From Liquidambar formosana (taxonomy: Eukaryota; Streptophyta; Magnoliopsida; Saxifragales; Altingiaceae), in contig CM077820.1 of the NCBI GenBank assembly GCA_039720395.1, forward strand, positions 14,345,848-14,409,847: a stretch of 64,000 nucleotides of DNA, in the 5' to 3' direction. The stretch's first letter is position 1; the number at the start of each line of letters is the position of its first letter. The position numbers and the translations under genes were made by a program. Shown here in pieces: positions 44,581-56,830 of the stretch. A model generated the notes under the pieces. That model was given only the letters and a program-made list of their open reading frames with translations, was not told where the DNA came from and made no database searches.

Positions 44581-45887
44581 TGAAAAATCGATCCAAATTA
44601 AGATTTTTAATATTCTTCTAAAAGTAAATGTTCAAACTACTGCTAATCCCCTCCTACAACTCTAAGTGTGTTTTTTTTTTTTTTTTTTAATGGGCAAACC
44701 AGATTACATCTCCTACAACTCAAGTTAATTGAGCAAGTGAATTTCTGGTAACTTTTCTTGTTTCTCTTTCTACTACGGAGTATTTTGATTTTGATTTTGA
44801 TTTTTAAGTTTTTATTACAATGCCGATCCCAAGTCATTTGTCCCTCTCTCTAGTGTTGGGTCAAGCATTTTCCCCATTCATTAGATTAATCCTCTGGACG
44901 ACTCAATTCTCCAACAAAACCAAATGCTTCCACATCACTGATTTGAGGAGTAGACCCCATGGGCCATATGAATCCCATGGTGCAACTAGCCAAGCTTCAT
45001 TGACAGCCTGACAGATTATATGAATGTTTCATTTACATTGGTTGACCCATGCCACAAGCTTCAAGAGCTAAACGCTGACATTATTTCAGTTACCTAGCTG
45101 ATGAGTTTCTAGATATATCGAGGTCCTATAAAACTGGTTATGTCGTGATCTTATTGATTTTTGTTATTATTTGTTGGCACTATTAAGGTTTCTGATGTTG
45201 TTTCAAGCATGAGGGGAAAATGATCTATGGGCTTGATGAAGGGCTATAATGTCAGGGAGTCTAGCTTGGACCAATGGAACAAGATTTTGCTCTCATGTAC
45301 AAGATGGCTTAAGTGACTGTTCTTCATCCAATCAGAGATAAATTCGAACTAGTTCTTTTTTTATATATTTATTTTCTTAGTAAGTAAATTCGAACTAGTT
45401 GATGTTGGCCAAATTTATCTGTGATAGATCAGATTTTAAATGTATCACAGATAAATTCAATAAAACACCCAGCAAGCCCCTCAGCATCAGTGGCAAAGCA
45501 CCTTCAACAGCCCCAACCTAGACAAAACATCATGCACAAACATCATGCACCTAATATGCAAGGGAGGAAAAGCTTACAATGCTGAGAAACACACAAGGAA
45601 CAAGAATACACATGATGAAAAACTTGTTTGAAATTATGCTCTTAAAAATTGCTTTTTGGAAATGTTTAATGAAAATTGAAAAAACAACAAAAATATATTC
45701 TTGATTTGTACATAAAGAGAGAAAAAAAAGAGACAAGATAAGTAGCAAATCAGGATCCGATCATATGAGATGAGATGGGACGGCGCCTAAAATAGCTTCT
45801 TCTCTTTCTTTTTACCTGCTGGTTGGTTGGATGAAGTGTGCTCATTTTATATATTAAAAAAAAAAAAAAAATTAAAGCACTGTTATT
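44581..45887. other. Intergenic, no gene seen
   Basis: AT-rich, with a poly-T tract near 44670. A short inverted pair AAATTCGAACTAGTT occurs near 45342 and 45387. No convincing coding region. Confidence 0.45.
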
Positions 45888-46100
45888 TTGAGATTTAATT
45901 TTAACTAGGTTTTAGCTAAAAGCACCCAACCTAATTTTTTTTTAAGAATAAAATCTAATTAAGACTTTAACTAGATTTTAAAGCTTGATTTTTAAAAAAC
46001 AAGTTGTTATTTTGAGATTTTAACTAGATTTTAAGTAAAAGCCCCAAACCTAGATTTATTTATTTATTTTTAAAAGTTAAAACTTTAACTAGATTGCAGA
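45888..46100. repeat. Tandem duplication, ~120-bp unit
   Basis: TGTTATTTTGAGATTTAATTTTAACTAGGTTTTAGCTAAAAGC (first 20 bases TGTTATTTTGAGATTTAATT) recurs near 46005, with the following CCCAACCTA.. stretch also repeated. Confidence 0.65.
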
Positions 46101-46887
46101 ACTTGAATTTTCTTGTCACCATTTGGTTCGCCTTCTTCCCACGAAGAATTGTGTTTTTGGAGCGAGTTTGATTCTTCTGTTTCGAAAGGGATTCTTTGGT
46201 TCACATCCCCTAAATTGTGTGCAAGAATGTCGCAATTCTGATTTGTGCTGTTTTTGGTATTTTTTGCAACCTCTTTTATTAGTGACGGTGGTATTCAAAT
46301 CCACTGATAAGAGTGGACCTCCATTAGTTGTCTCACGGTTTGGCTTGTATGGGTCATTCCATGTAGAATAATAGTATTCTTTTCTTTCCCTTCATTTTAA
46401 GATATTTCACTAATTTCTTTGGTTTAAATAATCAATTCAAATTAGAATTTTAAGATTTCATCTAGCAGTAAATCTTCAACTTCTACTATGGGGAGAGATT
46501 CCTACACATCTATTCCCACGTGGCCACTAGCCAAACAGACCCTAAGACTTTCGGCAATGCATTAAAATTGATATATCTATCAACACGCTAACCTAACTAG
46601 GACTATGTGTGTGTGTGTCTATATATATATATATTAAGGAATAAAATAAATACAATACAAAGTCGGTTTTTTTATTTATTTTGTAAGTGATAACTGTGAC
46701 GCTAAAACTCAGTCCATGGGAACAGCTAGCTTTTGTTATTAAATAATAAGCAATGGATCCAGCATTTTCTCCGTCTTTTGGCCATGCATTAAAATAGCCA
46801 AGTTAATGTAGACTGTAGTTGACTTGGAAATGAAAAAAAAATGTTGCTTCAGTTGAGCCCCTTCGTCTTCCAAAATATGCCGTGGAT

Positions 46888-47225
46888 CCGCAACACAAGC
46901 AGGCTTGAAAATTATTTTTAAATAAATAAATAATAAAAAAATAATTTGCTGTAATTGCTTTTCCAATCTTCCATCTGTTCTGTTCCTTTTTTTTTTTGTT
47001 TTTTTTTTTTGTTTTTTCAACGCCTACAAATATCAATCTTCATATTCACCCTCTCTTTGATTGACCGCAACATAAAGGAGGCTTGAAAATTATTTTTAAA
47101 AATAAATAAATAATAACAAATAATAATTAGCTGTAATTGCTTTTCCAATCTTCCATCTGTTTTTGTTTTTTCAACGCCTACAAATATCAATCTCCATATT
47201 CACCCTCTCTTTCATTGATTGTCAT
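46888..47225 (+). repeat. Tandem duplication of the third P450 core promoter
   Basis: Two ~160-178-bp units (46888-47064 and 47065-47225). Each contains AGGCTTGAAAATTATTTTTA, GCTGTAATTGCTTTTCCAATC, CAACGCCTACAAATATCAATC and ATTCACCCTCTCTTT. The second unit lies immediately before the ATG at 47249. Each unit has a CTACAAATATC TATA-like word (47024 and 47178), so the gene has two candidate core promoters. Confidence 0.85.
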
Positions 47226-47248
47226 AACCTAGCAAGTAAAGTAGTGTC

Positions 47249-50200
47249 ATGGATCTCTTGTTCTCTTACCCACTTGATCACCATGTAGTACTCCTCTTTG
47301 CATCTCTTTCTCTCATCTTACTACTCTTCTACAATCTGAAAAAAAAATCCTCCCCTGCAAATTTAAAGCTTCCACCCGGTAAAACGGGATGGCCAATCAT
47401 CGGTGAATCATTGGAATATGCGTTGGCTGGACGAAGCGGAAAGCCGGAGAAATTCATAAACGATCGAATGCAAAAACACTCGGCCCATGTCTTCCAAACC
47501 TCTTTGTTTGGACAGAAAATGGCCGTGTTCTGTGGTCCAGCGGGGAACAAGTTTTTATTCACGAACGACAACAAGCTTGTTACCACTTGGTACACCAATT
47601 CGACGGAGAAGCTTTTGTTGCCTTCCTGCTTTGCTGATTCTTCTTTGAAACTCCTATCCTCAATAACGCACAAAACCCTTCCAGAATTTCTCAACCCAAA
47701 AGCTTTGCAAAGTTATGTGGCCATCATGGATTCGATGGCAAGGCAACACGTGCACAAAGAATGGGAACCAAACAATGAGGTGAAGGTTTCTTCACTGTCG
47801 AAGAATTACAGCTTTACAGTGGCTTGTCGATTGTTCATGAGTATCGACGATCCGAAACTTGTAGCCAAGGTTTCTCATCTGTTTGGTCTTGTTACCGATG
47901 GGTTTATATCGGTGCCAATAAATTTCCCTGGTACAGCGTTCAACCGTGCCATCAAAGCGTCCAAAATCATTTTTGAGGAGCTTGCAGCAATCATCAAACA
48001 AAGGAAGTTGGAGCTAACGGAGAAGAATGAGGAGTCAGCGAGTAAAGACGTATTGACTCGCTTTCTCCTTTATACAGATGAGAAAGGCAAATTTATGAAT
48101 GAGATGGAGATCGCTGGTAACATTTTAGGTTTACTTGTGGCCAGCCATGACACCACGAGTGCCTTGATGACACTAGTAGTGAACTATCTTGCAGAGTTCC
48201 CCGATATCTACAATAAGGTATTAAAAGGTAATACTCCCATAACTCATACTTCTCTCCCTCACAAATCTAAGGAATAAATATTATTGGGGTAGGCACTATA
48301 ATATTAGTTGATCGAGCGGTTTAGGGTGTGCTTTTCAGAGGTCATCGTTTCAACTCTTTGTAGAGCTTGATGTCTGTATGTAGATTGGGATTTGGTAAAG
48401 CTTGGGACTTTAATAACATGGTAAAGTTACCATTGGATTGACACTACGTGGCAAGGGAGAAGAAGGGACGGCTTAGATTTGCTGGTAACAAAGTAGTTGA
48501 AACCACAAAATTTGAAAACTGTTTTGCTACCAGCGAATCTGAACTGTCTTTTCTTCTCCTTTTCCATGTGATGTCAATCCAACGGTAACTTCACCATGTA
48601 GTTAAAGTCCCAAACTTCACCAAATCTAGATACCCTGTATAGGTATGGGGCATTTCACATGGGCTATTAGGGGAATGATTTAGGTTGAAATCTCTGTGGG
48701 AATAAGGTTTGAGATACCCTTAATCATTTATATATATAATATGATGATTAAGTCAGCACATGTTGATATAAGTTATATTAGCACCATGTATTAGGAGTTA
48801 CACCTCATGCATTAATGGGTTATGGAATACATTGGGCCAATGCAAAGGATACAAACCTCAATGCATGGTGCTGATACAATTTATATCAACACATGCTAAC
48901 TTGATTAAGACCATCTATATATATATCTGTTATTGGGTTCGCCAACCATGATCAACCAATGTTTGAAATGTGGGCCTTTTTAAGTAATTTTATGGGCACG
49001 TATATGCATGTCTAGAGTGTTGTCGTTATAAAAATAATGATATAATGATAGACTTTTACCTAAATATATATTGTTCACATGGGATTTCACATTTATTCAG
49101 ATTTAAATAATTGGCTTGTTTACTGATCATTGTAGTTGAAAGTGAACCAAAACAATATTATCAAACAGCTGATTCAAGTTTCATTGACATTTTGTTGTCA
49201 GCATGTATTGATATTATTATTAAAATGAGCAACATGTATGAGGGGTTGTATCCCATGGATGTGTGGGTTGTATGGTACAACCCATCTATGCCATATAGAG
49301 GATATAATCTTACAATGCATGATGTTGATATAAGGAAATTAACACGTGCTAACATGAAAATTTTTCTTAATGTATATGGGGTTGCAATTTTGGCTAGGTC
49401 TTCATATTAAACTACTAAAAGACTCCTAAATTTTAAGAGAACGATACAAGGGTATATTAGTATTTTCCACAAAGATATACATACCACAATATATAAATAT
49501 ATTTTGGTAGATGAAAAAGATGAGACAAATGCCATTAGACTACCAAGCCACTGGCGTCACGTTTATCGTTTTTAATCGGTATTATTTTGATTCTATTGAC
49601 ACAACAGAGAGATCACACCTAGGAGGTAGTTACCTGCCCAATAATGAGATAATTGTATGCTCATACAACAAGCTTCCAATTATCCTTATAGAAATGCCTT
49701 TCACTCTGTGTATGAGAAACTGAGAATGCATTAGGCTCTGGACAGGCGCAAAAGTATTTCACACTCTATCTGAGGTTATTTTCATTCGAACAGTTAGTTA
49801 AAGTAAGAAACTAACTTCGCGCGTGGGGACTCAATTTCATGAAGAAATATCCACTCCCTAGAAACACATTTTCAAAATAATTCTAGATGTTGTATAACTT
49901 ATAGGAAAATCCATTTCAGTTAACCATTATCTACAATTGGGGTAGTAAAATAATTAATCCTACAAAATGCCTATTATCTTCTCTGATCTGAAAAATAGGA
50001 TTCTAGGGCTATTCATATCATTTAGAAAATATCAATTTATATTAATTCTAATATTGAAGTGGTTTTCCTTGGTCAATAGAACAAATGGAGATTATGAAGT
50101 CCAAACGTCCAAACGAGTTGCTAAATCGGGAAGACATTCAGAAGATGAAATATTCATTGTGTGTAGTAAATGAAACAATGAGGTTAGCACCACCTACTCC

Positions 50201-50689
50201 AGGAACTTTTAGAGAGGCCATAACTGACTTCACTTACGCAGGGTTTAGAATCCCTAAGGGATGGAAGGTATATATGTTTTATATATTTAAGTTTTCAATT
50301 CTTATTAATTCCATGAGTAAAATATATCACTAAGAGATGTAGTACTAATGGAACTAATTTACCACTCTTGATCCTTTTGTTTATTACAGGCACATTGGAC
50401 TACATATTCAACACACAAAAATCCTACATATTTTCCAAATCCAGAGAAATTTGATCCGTCAAGATTCGAAGGGAATGGGCCGGCACCCAACACTTTTGTA
50501 CCATTTGGGGGAGGGATACGAATGTGCCCTGGAAGAGAATATGCTCGAATCGAAGCACTCGTTTACATGCATAATTTGGTGACAAAATTCAAATGGGAGA
50601 AAGTAATTCCCAATGAAAAGATCAAATATAAACCGTTAGTCACTCTAGAAAACGGTCTTCCAATTCGCCTCCATCCTCACAAAAAATAA
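47249..50689 (+). CDS. CYP716-family cytochrome P450, intact
   Basis: Exons 47249-48227, 50080-50267 and 50390-50689 with GT..AG introns of 1852 and 122 bp encode 488 aa. Membrane anchor about residues 10-28, followed by a KKKSS linker and the hinge [13 protein letters not shown]-helix ASHDTT (298-303) keeps the acid that is lost in the copy at 39329. K-helix ETMR (358-361), FDPSRF, haem loop [10 protein letters not shown] with Cys435. Family members are ER-bound triterpene oxidases; the particular substrate and position cannot be read from sequence. Exons 2 and 3 are especially close to the copy at 39329, pointing to a local duplication. Intron 1 holds two palindromic MITEs and a long hairpin. 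Confidence 0.93.
48378..48635. mobile_element. Long foldback (hairpin) element in P450 intron 1
   Basis: Two ~105-bp arms in inverted orientation separated by a ~45-bp loop. The left arm starts TAGATTGGGATTTGGTAAAG and the right arm ends CTTCACCAAATCTAGATA. Shared interior words include TTACCATTGGATTGACA and its complement TGTCAATCCAACGGTAA. If transcribed with the intron it would form a near-perfect hairpin. Confidence 0.8.
48742..48914. mobile_element. Palindromic MITE, cluster family
   Basis: Copy in intron 1 of the P450 at 47249: GATGATTAAGTCAGCACATG start, ACATGCTAACTTGATTAAGAC end, with TA tracts on both sides. Confidence 0.72.
49195..49360. mobile_element. Palindromic MITE, degenerate copy
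   Basis: TTGTCAGCATGTATTGATATT start and ACACGTGCTAACATG end, with a diverged centre. Same intron as 48742-48914. Confidence 0.5.
49361..50079 (+). other. Remainder of intron 1 of the third intact P450
   Basis: AT-rich, no repeat or coding landmark recognised. It ends at the AG before exon 2 (50079). Confidence 0.5.
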
Positions 50690-50833
50690 TTGGATGCTTT
50701 ACTATTGCATGCTTTGTTACTTAATCCAATCTAAAATAAATTGGAACTATGTTTATTTATGTACGGTTTCCTTTTTATAAATACTAGCAGAAGGTTGTTG
50801 CATTATGTCGTATGTACATTTGTTCAATTGTTC

Positions 50834-52060
50834 TCAAGTTTCCACCATATTAGCTCCTTTGAACTGTGAGCTTGAGACCGGTTTCTTTGGACTATCAATC
50901 TCCTCAACAGCCTCTATAGATTGAATAGTCGACACCTCTTTTGAGCCTTCTTCATCGCATTGCAGAGGATTATCTGATAAGAAGTTATCTATGCTGAGTT
51001 GCCTAGGCATAGGCCTAGTGGGAAAAGAGAACCGCAAGCCAGATTCTTCCCTAATCAATACTTCAAAGATGGACTCATCAACTTTGAATTTGATGGACTT
51101 TGCAATATCCAATGTGTCTGTAGCAACCAAAACTCTCCCCTTATCTAGAGATTCTTTGTTTAAGGTCGCACTCTCAACTTTAATAAGATCACCCACACTC
51201 TGGCCTATCTTTCTGAAGTTAACTTCATTCCACACATGTAGAGGGACCCAAACAATACTAACCCATACCAATCTACCAGAGTTTACAATACTAGGAACCC
51301 AATTCTCCAACCTGACAAATAATTTATGCAACCAACACTAACTCTTACTAGCAAAGAACTTCTTACAATTGGCATCTTGGAAAACAATCAGAACCTTTTT
51401 GCCCCCTAAAGGCCTAAGAGAAAAATCCACCCCTCCATCTTTTAAAAGGCGATCTTCTAGTTAAAGAAAATCCTCCATATGTTCCACTTCACCGACAAGA
51501 CAACAGTCAAGCCATTTCTCATCGACCAAATTTGCGCAAATGATATCATCATTTGAAGCTGCACACTTAATAATATGATCATCCCCTAACCTTGCTTTAA
51601 CCCCTACCACAACCTCAGCGAAAGTCCTGTTTTCTGCAATCCCCTTAGAGCCACCAGAGGCTTACTAGCAGTAACATTATCCAAAGACCTATTAGAAGCA
51701 CGGCCAAAGTTGCCTTTCTTAGCCAGCCTCATCTTACTTCTATTCCAACCATAATTAGCTAGCTTACCAAATAATTTGGAGTATAAGCAAAAAAACTCCA
51801 TTTAGTTCTTTAGCTGCAGTCCTAGCTTCTCTAATCGTTTCATATCTAATGAATCCATATCAAGAGTTGGAACTCGGTCTTCTTTTGTTTGGGATGAAGG
51901 AATCCTTCAAAACACCACTCCATGAGAAAATATTCCGCAGCCAAGGAGCATCCATCTCATCGGGGAGATTATCAACAGAAACAGTATATAAGCTCTCCCA
52001 TTTTTATCTACTAGCCATAGTAGAAGGAAAGATAGCCAATCAATTAAATCCCCAAAAAGT
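50834..52060 (-). pseudogene. LINE ORF1-like remnant with RRM
   Basis: Minus-strand coding relic. Around 51810-51985 it reads like an RNA-recognition motif, with VDNLP (RNP2-like) and YGFIRYE (RNP1-like) separated by about 40 residues and broken by a TGA. A 165-codon open frame at 50834-51331 continues toward the C-terminus (WVPSIVNSGRLVWVSIVWVP) and resembles the region after the RRM in ORF1 proteins of plant L1-type LINEs. ORF1p binds the element RNA. The downstream ORF2 is absent. The left edge joins the 3' flank of the P450 ending at 50689, and the right side (52061-52486) is unassigned up to the duplication boundary. Confidence 0.6.
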
Positions 52061-52486
52061 ATTTTTAAAATTCTGAACCCCTGAAAGAACCCTTTGAACA
52101 CCAACAAAAATCAAAGAATCAGAAAATTCTAATGTATCGGAAACAAATACCTTCAACCCTGCAACAAATCCAACAACAACAAACCCCCCAATCGCAGCCA
52201 AAGAAAAACCCTAGAAATGGTATCCCTTGATTTGCCAAGAGGGATCCACCACGGGAACACCAAAGGACGCCCACAAAGCCACGAATCGCCAACAAAAAGG
52301 TGCAAAGGTTGCGGCCGAAGGCACCATCATCAGATCAATCGATCGGACTGGTGAGTCGAACCACTTTCCAATAGGAGCTGTTTCATTTTCCCCCTTTCGT
52401 ATAACTTATCAATTTTCTCCCACCAAGAACATGTTTTCATTAAAGTATCTGATTTTGGTTTTAAACATTTCCATATATGGTTATTC

Positions 52487-54283
52487 AAGTCAAAATTCAT
52501 TGCTACCCAAAAAAAAAAGTAGTCAAAATTCAATTTCAGCAACCACATGGAAGTTTAATCCACACTTTTAACAGTGTGGTCATTGTAGTATTGTGAATTC
52601 AAGACTATGATAATATTAATTGCGCGTACAACCTTATTGAACCATTGCGTTTATCGTGTCTAATTAGTGGGGACTAGGGACTGGTGGTTTCCAATAAAGT
52701 GGTTCACAATTCACACAACTTGCACAATTCACAATTTGTCTAGTAGGACTTCCTTTCAAACACTTAAAGGACTCACTCATTTGGATTGAAAGAATCATAA
52801 TGGAATGAAATGAGATTTCAAATGAGACCTAACGTAAGAAAAATAATTCCTAGAGATTCTTCTTATACGCTGTCTTTGGTTCACGGAAAATGTGAGGGAA
52901 AGGAAAAAAATATATGATGGATTCTATTTTCCCTCATCTGTTTGCAATAGGAAGTGAGGGAAAAAAAAATGAAATGGAAAAGAGGAGGGAAAATTCAAAA
53001 AAAACTTTTCCATTTAAATACGTGAGGAAAGTTTGAAAAATTTTCTGAGAAAAATTTATCGGGCTCTAAACTACAAATTCAGTTTGTCGCCTCCCTCCCT
53101 CTTTTCTCTTCTTCCTCCTTGCGACCACTATCCATGATCTACAACTATTGGCCACTCCCATCAACCTTCGATTAGCCACCACCATCGGTGAGGTCCGATT
53201 GCTAGTCACCGCTGATGAACTCCGATTATACCTTCTTCCAATTGGCAGCCATTCCTCCGATGGATGATCTTAGTCGGGGATATCGAGGTCATAGGGTTCA
53301 GAGTAAGGGATGCTAGGAATATCATAGTTTTTATAGTACTTTTTCCAAAGGCATTTATAGGGAAAAGCTATGATTTTGGAGAAGTTTATTAATTGCTTGA
53401 TGAAGGTGCTATGGATAGGTAGTTGCTTCTTGGGTTCAAGAGTAAAAGTGGTGGATGTAGAGTTGTTGTTTAATCTTTTTGTTGTTGTTGTATTTTATTG
53501 GGGTAGTGTGAAATATTGAGGAGGATGTGATGGTATAAAGTTTGATAAGGCATGATATATAGGTGTTTGTGTTAGGGATTCAGAAAAATTTGTAGGGGCC
53601 ACAATGGCCCTAATCAATGCCATAATATGGGGGGTAGTCAGAACTTTCCCGTGGAAGCTAGTTTTAGGCCTGTATTGCAACATGATATAAATTGTATTTC
53701 TTTTTTATTTTTCTTATTGTACCTTTTTTTATGAGAGATTATACGATCAGAGATTGATAAAGAAAGGATCATTCTAGCTCCAAATTGTTTCTGCACATGT
53801 CAATATGGAAATTTTGTCTCGTCTAGTATAAATTGTTTACTGAATATCTTTGGAATACATTTTCTGCCCTCAAGAGAGAAATAGGTCTGCACAACTTTTG
53901 TGAAACCTCATCAAGATATCATCCGAAATTGAAAAAGGGTTAGAAAGCTTGTGACTGCAAATTTTTGCAATATTATTTGGGAAAGTGGCATTAACCTGCT
54001 TTAAAAAATCTAGAATATGGGTTGCCTGTGTTGAGCTTCCTTTTTCAGAACTATATCTAATAATATGGGCTGTGTTGAGCTTGTTTTTTTTGGTATTAGA
54101 GCATATGGATCCTTTTTTTTAATTTTATTTTTAATTTATTTTTTATAGATTTGTTTTTGTTGATAATGCGATTAGTTTTTATTTGTTCTCAATATTTGAT
54201 CATCTAGGTGTTCCTTTAATAGCATCATTAATCACTATAAACCACTTGTTAGCAACAGCATCAAGTTTGATGGTAACAGTGGA
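52487..54283. repeat. Segmental duplication copy B, left part
   Basis: Counterpart of 13484-15279 in the same orientation. No gene recognised. Ends at GATGGTAACAGT, followed by a 21-base filler sequence and then by sequence matching 23865 onward. Confidence 0.85.
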
Positions 54284-55454
54284 AAATCTAGAATATGGGT
54301 TCACTGTATTTTGCTCGTTTGATGATCATTTCCTAACTTAATACCAAATATAGGAAATAAGTAATATTTTGAACTACAAATACAATCAATTTGTAATACA
54401 TTGACAATAATATCCTTTATATGGTATTAAGTTAAAAATCGATCACTAAAACGTAATAAATTGCAAAAAGTTGCCTCACCTAAGGTAATTTCCTGATTTC
54501 GCTCATGTTTAGGTGTAAGAGTAAATACTATGGACTGTTGGGGGAAAAAAAAAATTGGTTAGTTCTGTAATGCTTGAAGCGTTTACATTTTATTAAGGGG
54601 GAAAAAAAAACCATAATAACCCAATATATCATCATATATATATATATAGAGATACTCATCTGCACAAATCATGCCAAGTGGCATGAATAGGCACGCATGA
54701 AACACTTGGCAGTTGGCAAGGTCTTGCATGAAAGGGGTGCATGGTTGCTTTATAAGGACAATTGGCTTGAGCCTAAAGCCATGCGTCAAAGGCAATTAAT
54801 GCAAGGGGTAGTTGAAATAGACTAGTGTTTTTGCTATTGCTAGACAGCAGAGAGAGAGAGAGAGAGAGAAAGAGAGAGCACACAGTAGAGAGAGAAAGAG
54901 GAAAAGAGGAGATACAAACATAGAGCGAGAAAGCGAGAGAAAGAGGAGACTAGAGACTGAAGGAGAGAGAAGAAGGAAGTAAAGTTCAAGCATACAATCT
55001 CCTGTAAGGTAAGAGACCTGATTTGCTCTAATGTATTAGTTTTATATATATAGAGGATTTAGTGGATTTTGAGAACTTTGAAACCCATTAATGGATTCCT
55101 AAAAATTTCAGATTTAAGTTTCTAGTGCTATAAATATATTTAAGGCGTGAAACTTTGGTTGAAAGTGGGTTATGATCATAAGAAATTTCTGTATAAATTT
55201 GAAGTTCCAATTTCATGTATTTAGGGAGAAATAAATCAAAAACCAGAATTTAGTTTTTGATAAATCGTGAGTTTAGAATTGAGTATTTCTTATGTTTTAA
55301 AATTTTAATAAATACTAGAGATCGAGATCTTTCCATAGACATCTAATTCGTAATTATTGGATAAGAAATGAGCCCTGTGGATTTTTTCAAAATTCTGGAA
55401 AATTAGGAAAATTAAGACCATAAATTCAAAGAAAAATAGGAAGAAGAAGAATAG

Positions 55455-55650
55455 TAACAATCCGGTTTGATCCGGTTAACCCGGTTTGACCCATTTCACT
55501 CGGTTGACCCATTTGAACCGGATTTTGACCCATTTGAACCGGATTCTGACCTGGTTTGACCCAATTGAACCAGATTTTGACCCGGTTTGACTTATTTGGC
55601 CCATTTGAACCGGATTCTTAACCATTTGACTTATTTGACCCAGTTTAACT
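55455..55650. repeat. GGTTTGACCC tandem repeats inside solo LTR
   Basis: About ten degenerate units built on CCCGGTTTGACCC, CCATTTGAACCGGATT and GACCCATTTGAACC. Confidence 0.85.
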
Positions 55651-56214
55651 AACTTTGAATGATTATAAAATCTCCATTTTAAGTCCGATTGTAATGAAAC
55701 TTAAACCATAATGCTCCTGCTAAAGAGCACTGTAATTTATTTGAATTTGGTCAGATGTCATGAAAAATTGGAAATTTTACCCCTATTGAGTTAAATGACC
55801 ATTTTGCCCCTAGTAACCCAAAATGGTTCTAATGATCTCTGATTTTGGCATAGTTTGGATCAAAATTTTCTTAGAGCTACCTTATATTTAAAAAGGGGTT
55901 ATAAAGTAGAAGTTTCACTAAAAATTTGTATCTTTACATTTTACCCCTATGATAGGGAAGAATGATAAGATTGGTTGGAACCAACACTGAGAGTTAAAAT
56001 TCAAGTAATATTTCCATGAGTGAAGATTGAATTATTACCTTTAAATTCATAAAGGTAGGTGTAATTAAGAGAATTGATTTGTAAGTTGAACGTTATATAT
56101 TTTAGACTTATTATTGAGAATATCGATGATAAATCAATTAAATAAATTAGAGTTTCATATGATCATAATCCTAATGATTGAAAGCAAGGGGTTACTTAAT
56201 GATGGAAATGAGAA

Positions 56215-56830
56215 GTTCATATGTGGCGATATGAGATGATTTATTATAAAGCCTATAGTGGCTTATGACTGTTGAAATAAATCAACTAACTGGTTTATTA
56301 TTTGAAGCTTATAGTAGCTATTAACTGTTGAAATAAATCAATGAAATGATTTATTATTTGAATTTTATTGTGATTGATGACTGTTGAAATAAATCAATGA
56401 GATGATTTATTATTTGAAGTTTATCATAGTTTATGATGTTGAAATAAATCAATGAGATGATTTATTATTGTGAGCTGTTATGTTGAATTTTATGATGCAT
56501 AATTGTGGCACATTTATATTGTTGGATTTATATCTGTTGATTGAGATAAATCAAAATGTTAATGATGGGAGACAGCCGGGATTGAGCATATCCTGTAGTT
56601 AGTGCACTAATATACAGACTCATTGAGCAAGTAGGCCGTGATCTGTATACACATATTGCAAGGAGGCATATATGCTGTGGCTGAATCGTTGAATACATTT
56701 GGCATGAAACCTATGTGTATTGTTGAACACATTTGGCATGAGGCCTATGCATATGGTAGAACACATTGGGCTTGAGGCCTATGTGTATCGTTGAACATAT
56801 TTGGCATGAGGCCTATGTGTATTATTTTGA
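56215..56830. repeat. Two tandem repeat arrays inside solo LTR
   Basis: 56225-56470 has four copies of a ~65-bp unit with GTTGAAATAAATCAATGAGA and TGATTTATTATTTGAAG. 56685-56825 has four ~35-bp units with GTTGAACACATTTGGCATGA and GGCCTATGTGTAT. Confidence 0.85.
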
